A stretch of DNA of 64,000 bases from Lantana camara. Lineage: Eukaryota > Streptophyta > Magnoliopsida > Lamiales > Verbenaceae. The position numbers were made by a program, and so were the translations under genes. The stretch spans positions 18,360,501 to 18,424,500 of the forward strand of contig CM074865.1 of NCBI GenBank assembly GCA_037501455.1. Direction: 5' to 3'. Within the stretch, counting starts at the first letter, position 1, and the number at the start of each line of letters is the position of its first letter. Positions 1-11,723 of this stretch are shown piece after piece. The notes beneath the pieces were generated by a model. The model searched no databases. It was given only the letters and a program-made list of their open reading frames with translations, and was not told the DNA's origin.

Positions 1-93
1 TTATTATATCTTACGAGTGCTTTTTATTTTATTTTTGGCTAGAAGCATTAATCATTTGGTATACTTTTATGAAAGTTTTTGAAATTGCATAGT

Positions 94-258
94 ATGTTGA
101 ACATAAGTTTCAATGTTGAAAAAGCAAATGAGAAAGTTGAGAAGTATTGTCAAGTGTCATTAGGGACTTGTGTTCAAATCAGAGTTGAAAAGCTATTTTG
201 TGAAATGCAAGTCAATGAGATTACAAGTGAAGTCATTGAGTTGTGGAAAGCAAGTTAG
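94..258 (+). CDS. Possible terminal exon or small ORF, unrecognised
   Basis: A 54-codon frame from ATG 94 to TAG 256-258 is rich in Lys, Glu and Val, with a coiled-coil-like beginning (VEKANEKVEKYC) and the ending VIELWKAS. It could follow a splice acceptor at about 90-92 (gcatag just before the ATG), although the polypyrimidine tract there is poor. The composition differs from the AT-rich noise around it, but the length is within chance. Function unknown. Confidence 0.2.
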   Translation: MLNISFNVEKANEKVEKYCQVSLGTCVQIRVEKLFCEMQVNEITSEVIELWKAS

Positions 259-1210
259 CTACCAATTAGACACCCACAGGGAGTTTGGGCTTTGGGTTGG
301 GTTATGGGAAGATGAGCAGGTCTTCTGATTAGTTCCCATTTAATTCAAATTTAGAGTTAGTTTAAGTTTATATATGTTTTCAGCTGGATCGACATGAAAC
401 CAGTTTTGCTTATATGAAATCAAACAATTTTAGGTTTGCAACCTTGTAAGAAAGAGTGTTCATGATAAAGTGGAACAATAGCACAGACACCCAACCTACA
501 ATTCAATGTTTTTAAGTATTAGTCTTGGAAGATACGCAACAATTTTAGGAAATTTTGGAATAAGAAATATAAGTTTCTTAGGTAATTCAGAAGGTGGGAT
601 ATTTTTAATTTTGAGAAGTCTACACTTGTTTGATTCTGTTGAGATGGATTGATTGAGTCCAATTTTCTAATGTGACAGGTTTAATAGAAAAGGCTTTGTT
701 ACATATGCACTGCTCCAAAAATGGTCATTGACATATTGCTATGGAATATTTATACTACATTTCTCAATTTTACTTAACAAATTCATTCCATGTTTCAAAA
801 TTAATTCAAATTGTTTTTTCAGATTCATGAAGTTGACCTCATTGAGTTGCTATACCTCACCCTATCCTTTCCATTTTACTACTCACAATAAACATTTTTG
901 GAATGATGAATTTATCATGCTTATGATGCATTTCAAAACATCCTATTTATTTTCTGCTGTTGCACAGTGTGGTATTTTGGAGCAACTAATGAAATATTTG
1001 TCGAGGATAGAAGCATGCTTCTTTAATGACCATCTTGTAATCACCTCTTTTGGTTTTTGATGCTACAAGTCGAGAAAGGGCTTGTCATTTCTTTGTCGTG
1101 TCCTTTTTTAGGCTATCTAGGAAAATCAGGAAGTCTGTTGGCCTAGGTAATACTTAATAGTATTTTGTAAAAAGATAAACCAGTTGATTATTTGAAACCA
1201 TTGGACAGCG

Positions 1211-1391
1211 TCACAGAAAGCACTTAAGATGCCACACCCTAGAGATCTTATCCTTGTTCAATGTATCGATGAATATTCCTCCTGAGCGATCAATCTCTTT
1301 GTTGGGAAATAAACGCATCACCATCGCACATGTGTACTGCCAATACGCCAACATCTTCTTAAAGTACCTTGAATCCATCTGTAGAGAATGA
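1211..1391 (+). CDS. Short stretch open on both strands, possible exon fragment
   Basis: On the plus strand a frame with ATG 1269 and TGA 1389-1391 encodes 40 residues containing NKRITIAHVYCQYANIF, and it stays open upstream to at least 1212. On the minus strand a 55-residue frame runs from ATG 1378 to a stop at 1211, containing MLAYWQYTCAMVMRLFPNKE. Both translations look protein-like, so one is probably a real or decayed exon and the other its shadow. No family was recognised. The region is locally less AT-rich than its flanks. Confidence 0.25.
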
Positions 1392-2867
1392 TTTTACATA
1401 AGCCATGATCGAAACAGCCAACCGGAGCAAAAGATCCTGCATAGGCTTATCGATTAGGATGGACGGTTGTGACTTTCTATTGTGTGCAATACGTTAATCA
1501 AGAATCAGAAGCATTTTTTATAAAACGTCAAGACTGTGATGAGAAAATAAAATAAAATAAAATTGAAATAAAGGTTAGCTTGAGTTGATTCTAGCATCAT
1601 TCTAAAAAGACTTTTTTTAACTATTAAGATAAGCTGCCAAGATACTGGGATTTATTCCTGAAGGAAAAATGTCATTTCTTTAGGAATTTTCTTTTTCATT
1701 TTTTCTGGTTGTGCCCACTACTGATGTAACTCTTATGCGGTGGAATCTCATGCAATTTGCATTAGCTGGTGAATGAGTTGCTTGTGTTGGTGGCTACAAT
1801 TCCATGAACTGCATCATGTGAAACCTTATCAAAATTCGTGTTTCCATACTCTTAAGTTGTCTCTAGAAAGCATGGCTAGATTTTTTCTCTTTTTTTTTTG
1901 GGGGGGGGGTTGCATCTTAACTTTGGAATAAATTCTTAGTTTTATTGCATTATCAGTATCTGTAAAGGCTGGTTTTTGCATTTTTCTGATGCCTGTTACA
2001 TGTTCAGAAGACATTTACCAGACTTTATGGTAGGACATATTATACTATTATTTCATATTCTTCTTGAGCTGAGCTAGAATGACAACTTCAAGAAATTACT
2101 CGATTAAAGTTACATAGAAACTTGAGGTGTCTCACTAATGCTGTTATTGCCTATATATTTTGCAACCCATGTCTATAAATGTATTTAGCATGCTAGCTTT
2201 TATGCATGAGGAAAGTATAGATTCTTGTTTTAACTGATAATAACATATGAAGGAAAGTATATTTTAAAAAGATCCCTATTTCCCTAATGACAGCACTGTT
2301 TTAGAACAGAAGTTCCCAATTATTCTTTCACTGTTTATAATGATGTTTTCCATACTGAGACGATGCATATTATGATGCTTAAATTCTGTAAGCACTCTTT
2401 GGAAGAATATATTAGTGGATGGATATCATTTGTCCTCTTTTTATTAGAATCCTTGCCCGGACTTGGTTCGACCAAACCAGTGTAACGGGAGGCGAGAGTT
2501 TCACACTTGTTTTCTGATTTCTGGAATTTTAAGGATAAAGGCCAATCAAATAGCAGTGTCATACACTTGTCAATGAGATTGGTTATGCTCAGTCGAGCTG
2601 ACTCTGGGCTAGAATTCTCCCAAAATCAGATGTTATCACTCATTTTATTGAACCCCACTAACCATATACATGAGAATAAATACCTAATATGTCCTGATTA
2701 ATGATATGATAATTTCATAGAACAACACACACACAAAAAAAAAAAAAATAATAAAGAAAAAAGAAAAGCAACCCACTATGGTTGATTGTCAGTTGATCTA
2801 AAATTCACCACCACAGGAATTGCAGTGGTTATTTGACACTAATATTGCTCTCTATTCATTTCTGCAG

Positions 2868-2972
2868 CATGATGCAGGCAGGAGAAAGCTCTCTCTCAGC
2901 TGGCACGATGATGTGATTTTTCGAGATAACAATTCTCATTTAAATTCTTCACTATTCAGATTAAAATATTGA
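2868..2972 (+). CDS. Possible last exon after a good splice acceptor
   Basis: A canonical plant acceptor (pyrimidine-rich run ending ttctgcag at 2860-2867) is followed by 34 codons to TGA 2970-2972, beginning HDAGRRKLSLSWHDD. An alternative phase gives MMQAGESSLSAGTMM and a stop. The acceptor is the best in the first 3 kb, but no upstream partner exon could be joined with confidence. Confidence 0.25.
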   Translation, partial: HDAGRRKLSLSWHDDVIFRDNNSHLNSSLFRLKY

Positions 2973-3000
2973 ATATTGTTTTGTAGTTTAGTCCTCAGAC

Positions 3001-4980
3001 TCAGACTGTGCTGCTTGGGGGGAAGAAAAAGAAAAAGGAATATATATTATATGAGTAACTCTTACTCGGTGGTGGTATTTGTTTCAGAAGAAGATGATTG
3101 TAAAGGCAAGAAAAATGCATAAATAGAGGTGCAGCAGCAGAGAGACAGAGAGAGGCAGGAGCACAGCACAGGGGTGGGGGAAGGCCCCCACTTTGAGGCA
3201 CTCTCATCTTTTGCTGTGGGAAAAGGATACAAATTAAATGGTTGCAAATTCAGCACGTAGTTGAGTTACCATATCTTTCAGATTGTTTCCTTTCTACCAT
3301 CTGCCGGCTCTTCATACAGCCATCTACTGTCACTCCCCATTAACCCCCATAGTGGTCCCTTTTTCCTTTCCAATTTTTCATACATTCCACCGTATTTCCC
3401 ACTTGCCCCTAGGTTCGAATGCTGGCGTTGTGAATGGATAAGTTGTGTTTCGGAGTAGCATTTGTAATGGGTTTCTGTAGTATCTGAATTTGAATTTGTC
3501 GGATAGTGGCGCGAAGTGGGGTGAAAAAGTTAAAAAGAGATATGTTCAGTAGGGCGTCGCTCTCAAGAGAGGTTACTGTGGAAGTTGTATAATTTATCTT
3601 TTTCTTTGGGTGTTTATATTATAAAATAATCGTTATTCGGTGTGCAAGTTGGGCTAGACCAGCAAGTTAAAGATTCTCCATATCGATGATAGAAAAAGCA
3701 GTATGATTTGTAATAACTATTTTGGGACAAAACACACCTCCATTCAAGAGGAATGGATGTTTGGGCAAGGAAAACCCTTCAAATAATTGATGTTTAGCCA
3801 TGTTTATAAGCTTTGTAAGCAAGGGGCACAAGTGAGAAGGCCCACCCGAAAACGACCTTGTAATATTGACAAACAAGGAGATTTTTGCACTGCTAAAGTG
3901 TCAAAAGATGGTCACAATTGCCATAGTGGATTGAAAGCCTTTTTCCCTCCCACTCCATGACCACAATTTTCACATCCCCAAACCAATTCCAAGACAATAT
4001 TATGCATCATAAACACACACATACATATCCCTTTGCCCCCAAGAGGTGAAAAAACCAAAAGAAAAGCCAGATGGGGCCTCAAAGTGTATGAATGGATGAA
4101 GTTGTACCACTGCAAAATGGGGGGGGCAAGTAGCCAAGATATGTTTGGCTGTTAAAATGCAGTTGCAGACAACATAAGTCATGCTCGGACTGCGGTGCAT
4201 CACATGGACTGTGGAAGGAATGTAACATGGCATTGGTTGCCCTTAAGACGTGCATGCCAACAAATTTTTTTTTTCCTTATTTTTACTGTTTGATGTTTGT
4301 TTTTGTGGTCTTGTTTGTTAATTTGATATGCAAAAGGATAAACACACACTCACATACACACAATATGCTGTGTCACTTCAAAACACAACTAGAGGGAATT
4401 GAATTTTGGGGTTCCTTGTCAATCCTTTATTTCCACTTACCACTAAAGATATATGGATAATCTTTTTATATATTCCTCATGTCTTCTTGAGGAGAGAGAC
4501 ATGGAGGAAATTTGAGAGAGAGAGAGAGAGAGACAAAGGCACAGGTAAAAAACCTAAAAAAGGTAGAGCTTGAAAAGATTATCCTACATTTATACTTGGC
4601 CAAAGCAAAGCAAAAAGATTAAACTATGAGTAAAACCCACTATGATTAACGCCTAAAAATAGGAGATTAGTGTCATCTAACCAATTTTCTCTTGGCCTCG
4701 ATTGTTTTGGCTGTGTTGGGTCGGTTAAAAACAATGCTAATTAATTCCACCAATTACCGTTTGAGTAAGCCTTCCTACATGTTGCTCCCAAAGATAAGAT
4801 GATTAGAAAACTCATGCCCTCCCAACACTTAACATACACACACGTCCATTATCCAAATTTATGTGCATATTTTATACCCATCACTTCACCAATTAATTAA
4901 TTAATGAAAAAGGTTTGTAAAACTCGAAAGATGAACTTGTATAGCCGCTTTTTCCAAGCAAAAAATATATATTTCCTTTT
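3001..4980. other. Intergenic DNA upstream of the MATE gene
   Basis: Only short overlapping frames are seen. A (GA)n microsatellite lies at about 4513-4533. The stretch is AT-rich with homopolymers and no transposon ends that I can define. It is likely distal promoter sequence for the gene at 5291. Confidence 0.5.
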
Positions 4981-4996
4981 TCCCCCTTCAAACCCG

Positions 4997-5037
4997 ACAC
5001 GTGTATCTATAGTGCCCAATCCTTGTGTGTATATATA
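4997..5037 (+). promoter_or_regulatory. Candidate core promoter: G-box and TATA box of the MATE gene
   Basis: A perfect ACACGTGT palindrome containing the G-box/ABRE core CACGTG lies at 4997-5004. A TATATATA box lies at 5030-5037, about 255 bp upstream of the MATE start codon, giving a predicted 5' UTR of roughly 220-230 nt that includes a GA/GAA-rich run near 5140-5165. G-boxes bind bZIP and bHLH factors (light, ABA), so such regulation is possible but inferred. Confidence 0.5.
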
Positions 5038-5290
5038 GACAATCGATGTATGCCTTGCTCCCATCAAGGGTTCCAAAACATATATACTTCTTTCAAGAGA
5101 AAAGAAAAAATTAAAATAAAAACCACCCAGCTAGCTCGAAAAGAAGAGGAAGAAGAAGAAGAAGTCCCTTTTCTTTGTTTTTTTGCCAAGTCCCAACGCT
5201 TAGGTTCTAGCATTAATATTTTTATAGCTACCACCACAACTCTTAGAATTATAAGAGCTCGAGAAAAACAAGAAAGCTGTATTAATTATC

Positions 5291-7073
5291 ATGTGCAACC
5301 CGAAGCCTTCTTCTCCCTCCTCTTTCATGGCTAACAACAAAAGCCATTTCTTAAACCCCAACAAGAACATGGAGGATCTTCCCATTGATGATGATCACCA
5401 AGAACTTCATAGGTGGCCGAGCACTTCAGAGGTAAACAATACAAGCCCATGACCTGGAAAGAGTTACATACATACATTATATATATGTATATACTACACT
5501 ATTTGCTCATATGCTAATCTTTTCACTTTTGTAATTGATGTTATAGGCCCTCCAAGAAATCAAAGAGATTGCAAAGATATCATGCCCTACAGCCATGACA
5601 GGACTAATCCTATATTCAAGATCCATGATTTCCATGCTCTTCCTCGGATACCTCGGAGAGCTCGAACTCGCCGGCGGCTCGCTCTCCATCGGCGTGGCTA
5701 ACATCACCGGGTACTCCGTCATCTCCGGCTTGGCCATGGGCATGGAGCCCATCTGCGGCCAAGCTTACGGCGCCAAGCAAATGAAGCTTCTTGGCTTGAC
5801 TCTGCAACGCACTATCTTGCTTCTCCTCACAGCCTGCATTCCCATATCATGTATGTGGCTGAACATGAAGAGAATCCTCATATGGTGCAATCAGGACGAG
5901 GAAATCTCCAGCGTGGCTCACAACTTCATCGTCTTCGCGATACCCGATTTGTTCTTCCTCTCTATATTACATCCTCTGAGGATTTATCTCAGGACGCAGG
6001 GGGTTACATTGCCTCTGACGTACTGCTCGTGCGTGTCTGTGCTTCTGCACGTGCCCCTCAACTTTCTGCTGGTGAAGTATTTCGATATGGGCATAGCTGG
6101 GGTCGCTTTGGCCATGGCGATTACGAATTTGAACCTGGTTCTGTTCCTCTGTCTGTACATATATTTCTCCGGCGTGTATAGGGATTCTTGGGTGCGGCCC
6201 AGTTCGGATTGCCTCCGCGGTTGGGCGGCGCTGCTGTCCCTCGCCGTGCCGACGTGCGTCTCCGTCTGTTTGGAGTGGTGGTGGTACGAGCTGATGATTA
6301 TGCTTTGTGGGCTGTTAGCAAACCCCAGAGCTTCAATCGCCTCCATGGGGATCCTCATCCAGACTACTTCGTTCGTGTACGTTTTCCCGTCCTCTCTGAG
6401 TCTGGGTGTGTCGACGAGGGTCAGCAACGAGCTCGGTGCGCGCCGCCCGGCGAGGGCACGGGTGTCGATGGTGGTGTCGCTGTTCCTGGCGGCGGCGGTG
6501 GGCGTGGCGGCGATGGTCTTCGCCACCGTGATGCGCCACCGGTGGGGCCGGTTCTTCACGGCGGACGCGGAGATCCTCGAGCTGACGACAGCGGCGCTGC
6601 CGATTGCCGGGCTTTGCGAGCTGGGGAACTGCCCCCAGACCACCGGCTGCGGCGTCCTGAGGGGCAGCGCCCGGCCCACCATCGGCGCCAACATCAATTT
6701 AGGATCGTTCTACCTCGTGGGTATGCCGGTGGCGTTCTTCTTCGGGTTCGTGATGAAAATGGGGTTCTCCGGCCTGTGGCTGGGCTTACTTGCGGCGCAG
6801 GGCTCCTGCGCCGCCCTGATGCTGTTCGTTCTATGCAGAACCGACTGGGTGATGCAGGCGGAGAGAGCCAAAGAATTAACGAGCAACCAATCGCCTTCAG
6901 CTCCACCACCTTCACTGTTACCAGTTTCTGTCCCATCCTCAGAGATGAACAAGAACAGCAGCAGCATCAACATTAATGTGGAAGAGATTCTATGTAGTGA
7001 TAATAATGAGTTGGTACTAAACCGTGAAACAGATCCTCTCATCGTAACCTACAAAAATTCTGCATTAAATTAG
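5291..7073 (+). CDS. MATE-family efflux transporter (DETOXIFICATION 48-51/ADS1/BCD1-like), two exons
   Basis: Predicted 555-residue membrane antiporter of the MATE/DTX family, which exports organic compounds in exchange for cations. Exon 1 is 5291-5431 (47 codons, MCNPKPSSPSS N-terminus), intron 5432-5546 (GT...AG, phase 0, 115 bp) and exon 2 5547-7073. Family signatures visible are MGMEPICGQAYGAKQ in the second helix region, CLEWWWYE in the middle, SLGVSTRVSNELGARRP, and CELGNCPQTTGCGVLRGSARP near helix 10; about 12 hydrophobic segments can be traced. The MCN start, the CLEWWWYE block and the long hydrophilic C-tail fit the plant subgroup containing ADS1, BCD1 and ADP1, proteins linked to organ growth, iron or stress responses and usually found on endosomal or late secretory membranes. 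Exon 2 is GC-rich, which creates long shadow frames on other strands. No lesions seen. Substrate unknown. Confidence 0.93.
5432..5546 (+). other. Phase-0 intron of the MATE gene
   Basis: Donor gag|gtaaac at 5431/5432 and acceptor ttatag|gcc at 5546/5547. Splicing joins the 47 N-terminal codons to exon 2 in frame and removes in-frame stops in the AT-rich intron. Confidence 0.85.
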
Positions 7074-7116
7074 GTAGTTACTTCATCAATTTATTATTGT
7101 TCTTTGGCCCTTCTCT

Positions 7117-7194
7117 CCTTCTTCTTCTTCTTGATGATGATGATGGCGATGGTGGTGGTGATGATGGTGATGGTGATGGTGATGGTGATGGTGA
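7117..7194 (+). repeat. (TTC)n then (GATGGT)n microsatellite in the MATE 3' UTR
   Basis: A short (TTC)n run at 7117-7131 is followed by a GAT/GGT-rich tract at 7132-7194 that resolves into several exact GATGGT hexamers. It begins about 45 bp after the stop codon, so it probably lies in the 3' UTR. Confidence 0.85.
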
Positions 7195-7260
7195 TCTCCC
7201 CTTCCTTCTCATTTTGTACCAGTACATTGTAGACTGTAGAGGGTTTTTATTATATTCCAT

Positions 7261-10200
7261 TTAATTTTCTTTAATTAATATTATATATTATTATTAATAA
7301 TTATTTGTGGATTTATATTAATTTGTGAATTTATATATGTATATGGGAGAGATTAAGGGAGGAAAAAGGGGTTACGCTGTCGGTTGTTTTAGGGGCGAGG
7401 AAAGAGGATCTTTTAATTTCTGCACTTTTGATCTCCATTTCCTTCCAAATTAGGTCACAACATTCTCAGCCTAAAATGGAAAATTTAGCATATACTCCCC
7501 CTGCTGCTGCCCTTAATTCAGTTAAATTAAATTATATTAAATGTATTTGATATCTAGTTTAATTTATTATTTTGCATAAAGAATTAACTAGTTAAATAAT
7601 TAGTTTGTCTAGCTCCATGGAAGTGTAGTGAAATTTTAAACCCTTTTATGGGTTTTTCTCTCTTTTTCTAAGGATGGAGAGAGTAATTATGGACTAAATA
7701 TATACACAGAGTTGAGTGCGTTATACACTTATTGTACGATCTGATACAAAAAAAAATAGGAAAAAGAACATCTAAATATATGATAAATATAGTATACTTG
7801 CTAGACGATTAATTTAGTTAGGGTTTGATTGAATTCAAATTTGGGTTAGAACTTTTCCATTAATAGGATTCTATTGATTAACTCAAATATCCATACTTAC
7901 AACGTGACTCAAGAGTAATCATGATAAGACAAATAAAATGTGATTCTTTTCCTTTAATTTTTTTAATCTCATTTTTCAGCATAAAAATATGCACATTTCT
8001 TTTCATTAATTTTTCTTTGTTTTCCAAGAGGAGAGACAGACATCCTTTCCAAAGCAAAGCTAATTACTTTGTAATTTTCTATTCTTCCTTTTGCAAGAAG
8101 AGGGATTTCATGCTTTATTTCATGGTTTAGAATGCACTTACTTTATCTCTTCATTTGTTTAGTAACACTTATACAAGCTTTAGCTTTGTTAATATAGTCC
8201 ATTCCAATCTATTATAGAAATCCATGCACTTTCCAATTGGGAATATTTCTCAATTAGGTAAAAGGTTAATGAACAAAAACTTTGGGTTATATTCTTTAAT
8301 ATTATTTATTTCATTAATGCATCTTATCACTTTGTATTTTAATTTTATTAATGCGCCATGTTAGTATTCTTTTTATTTTAATTAATGAACCACCTTTTGG
8401 TGTTCTTTTTTAGGAAGCTTGGTAGAATACCTTTTTTGGACATTAATCATTCTATGGTTTAGTATATGTTAATTGGCTATAGTGCATCTCTTTGAGGTTT
8501 ATACTAATGGGATTAACTAATTATTAAGCACATAAAAAGTACCGCAAAAGATTCTATTTTATAATTTCAAATCTTCTGTTAATACACGTGATGTGAATAC
8601 TGAGTAAGTGAAATTCGAAATAAATACACAACTGGAAATACAGTATGTGTGAGTAAGTAAAATAAAAGAAGAAATACATATACAATTAAATACCATATAT
8701 ACATAATTAAGTGAAGTAATTATTTATTATCTCTACAAGATTAATTAAAAAAATAGACAAAGATTAGTCCTCCCTCATGTTCGTGCTTATGTTTTTTTTC
8801 CTAGTGAAGTAATTAATTATATTATCACATTAAGCACCAACAATAAATTCCAAATTATTATTCATTATTAATTATATTCAAGATTTAGTATGACTAGGAT
8901 ATATATATACTAACATCAACTAGACTATATTCAAATGAAGTTACCGGAGCCGCCCATTAAATTTCCTTCCCTATAATCACTATAACATCCTAATAGAACT
9001 CCATTTGCTAAAATGCATTTTAAGAAAATAAGTGCATCCATAGTCCTCACTCTAATTATTAATTAAAAGGACATACTACTCTTTTAAAAAAAAAGTTAAA
9101 ATAGATAAATTACAAAAATGGGACACTAACTCTCCTATAATTGAATTTCTAGGCAATAATGGACAAATTGCAGCGCGATTGTACTAATTAAACTCCCAAT
9201 TTAATTATAACAATTTTGAAACAAAATTTGATCAAACCCTAATTTCTTACAAGAATCTTGTGCGTGTTAACTGTGTCACACATTAAAATTTCCATACACT
9301 AACCCAATACTTATAAATAAATGAATTGTTTTCGTGTGTCACGGGACCATCACAAACAATATTTATGCTCGCTCGCTGGAAATACATGTTCATGACTCGA
9401 CATTAATTCCAAAATTACTAAGAACTGAATATTTTTGCTAGCAGAATCTTAATGCAATTTATCAAATTATTGTTTGAAAAGTTACCTAAAATCTTTTTCT
9501 TTTTACAGTTTTTTTTCCGAAAACTATAGACATCACATACGAGAGCGACTCTCTCGATTCAACCATCGATAAATACATGAAGTAAACTCTAAAATTTATT
9601 GAAGAAACCTAGTATTCACCCCACTAAATCAACCAAAATTAACCCTTGGTGCATACACATACATTCTGTAGCCATGGCTAATGTATAATTAACGAGTAGC
9701 ACATCATATGATTACACACATTATTGAACCAATAGCCTATAGAAAACAAAAGTTGCAACCTTAACATAAACACACTAGCTAAGACTAAGTGCAATATGAA
9801 TATCCAGTGATTTGTTTGTTGTGTGGGGAGGTGCATGTATCTATATGTGTACGTATATGTGTCCAAATCAAGAACAGAGCATGCATGCAGTGACAACTGA
9901 TAATTGGTAGTGGAGTTCAATAAGTATCTATCTATCTATCTTCTTCTATAGAGAGAGGGCAGAATTGCAATAAGATGAAGAGGGGGGGCCCTGCTTGCAA
10001 CTGAAGAAACAAAATCCAGCTATAATTGCACCTGTCCAATTCTCAGATGACAAAAATTGGAGCAGTGCCTCTGCACACCAGTTTCAACAGCAACCCCACC
10101 ACCACCGGCCCCCTATTTCATCAAAATCTTGCATGTATTTTTTTTTTTACAAGAATTACATGCCATTTTAGGTGAAACATATTTCTCTAATGTTTTTCAC

Positions 10201-10689
10201 CCTTTTAGAGTTTAGGCCATCTTATTAAAATAGGTCGTGTGGGCTGGAAAATGGACCAAATAGGTCTAAAACGAGACAAACGGAATGAAAATAGATCGAA
10301 TGGAAACGAAAGATATTAAAATTTTATCGTGGAAATAAAGGTGAAGAGAGAATCTCTAGAGTTAAGATATTAGAAATGAGAACAATAACATTTGGGGTGA
10401 AGGGCGTGCGTTACCCTTTATGCTAGGATAGCTCACTCCAAGGGAGGACCAAAAGTTTAAATTTATACGAGAACTAATGGGTGTATGTTATGTTATTGAT
10501 GCACAAATATTTTTTAAAATATTATCCTGTTGTGTCGAATATTTATTACGTAATATATATAAGAATAATTGATGATGTCATAATTATTTTATGCCGTGTA
10601 CATATTATTGTGTGTTCATACATCATAAATTTATGTAGTTTGAGTTACTATAGGTGTTTAAATTGCAAAACATATATATATATATATAT
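7261..10689. other. AT-rich intergenic DNA, no gene recognised
   Basis: Very AT-rich with many short A/T runs. The few frames of 60-80 codons lack any domain. A short (ATCT)n microsatellite lies near 9927-9941. Around 10380-10480 there is a motif related to one near 12655-12760 (a gttaccctttatgct-like start followed by aaagtttaaatt), suggesting an old dispersed repeat. (TA)n precedes the next element at about 10673-10689. Confidence 0.5.
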
Positions 10690-11669
10690 GGGAGAATTAC
10701 ATACGGGTCCTTAAGGTTTGGCCTAATTACATAACGGTCCACGTATCTTTGGATTTTACATACCAGTCCCTAAGGTTTTGATTCCATTAGAAGTCCATAA
10801 CGGCCGTTAGGGTTCCGTTAGAATTTTGACCAAAATGCCCCCAAGGACTGGATTGTAATTAGGCCAAACTTCAGGGATCCGTATGTAATTATATTTAAAT
10901 TATATTAAAAAATTAGTATTTATAATTAAATATATATGTAATTATGCATATTTTATATAAATTAATCTGTATTTTATAATTAATAAACAATATTAGTATT
11001 AATTAAAAGTATTTATTAAAAGTATTAACTTTAAATATTTTAAATTTTAGAACTTGTGATTTCTGATTGTATGTGTATGCATTTTGAAAATAATTTATAT
11101 TTAAATTAATTAAAAGTATTTATATAATATTAGTATTTTTTTTTTGGTAAAAATATAATATTAGTATTATTAGTATTTAATAAATAATCGTAGAGATAAT
11201 ATTAATAAGATGAGCATTTAATGACTAGTTGAAGTGTTTCCGTAATAATTAACAATATCGGTATATATTAAAATTAATAATAATTTATATTTAATGATTA
11301 ATTGAAAATATTTATATAATATTAGCAAGATTAGTATTTACTAAATCTTTGCGAAACGGATTAAAATTTTCAAAACTAAAAGATATATATTATAACAAAC
11401 AAGAATAAAGATTAGTAATTATATATATTAATTATAAATACTAATTTTTTAATATAATTTAAACATAATTACATACAGGTCCCTGAGGTTTAGCCTAATT
11501 ACAATCCAGTCCTTGGGGGTTGGGGGCATTTTGGTCATTTTGGTCAAAATTCTAACGGAACCCTATGGACCTCTAACGGAATCAAACCTTAGGGACCTGT
11601 ATGTAAAATCCAAAGATACGTGGACCGCTATATAATTAGGTCAAACCTTAGGGACCCGTATGTAATTCT

Positions 11670-11672
<3 letters not shown>
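10690..11672. mobile_element. 983-bp foldback (MITE/MULE-like) element with ~240-bp terminal inverted repeats
   Basis: Left arm 10690 to about 10935 and right arm about 11418-11672 are inverted copies, starting GGGAGAATTACATACGGGTC and ending in its complement ...GTATGTAATTCTCCC. Each arm contains internal subrepeats of a 'tacatac-gGTCC-taaggttt' type. The ~480-bp centre is AT-rich and non-coding. Both ends abut (TA)n, so the target duplication cannot be told from the microsatellite. Long arms with subterminal repeats resemble non-autonomous Mutator-like or foldback elements; superfamily is inferred. Confidence 0.75.

Positions 11673-11723
<51 letters not shown>

Larger units (their letters stand above)
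1..3000 (+). other. Intergenic or intronic DNA with weak exon-like fragments
   Basis: No long open frame is present. Three short stretches look more coding-like than their surroundings and are listed separately: 94-258, about 1211-1391 and 2868-2972. They could be downstream exons of a plus-strand gene that starts left of the window, separated by AT-rich introns, or chance. No protein family was recognised and no retroelement signature is visible here. A homopolymer G run lies near 1902-1910 and an A run near 2735-2748. Confidence 0.4.

Noticed and set aside
3001..3256. Overlapping Cys/Ser/Pro-rich minus-strand frames resembling small secreted peptides
   Set aside because: Biased composition from a purine-rich stretch (gagagacagagagaggcagg); no signal peptide with a clear cleavage site and no family match.
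5984..6697. 237-codon open frame on the minus strand across MATE exon 2, and a 262-codon plus frame at 6188-6976
   Set aside because: Both are shadows of the GC-rich MATE exon; they lack domains, while the MATE frame carries clear family motifs.
7078..7260. Ser/Pro repeat frame on the minus strand
   Set aside because: Translation of the GATGGT microsatellite in the MATE 3' UTR.
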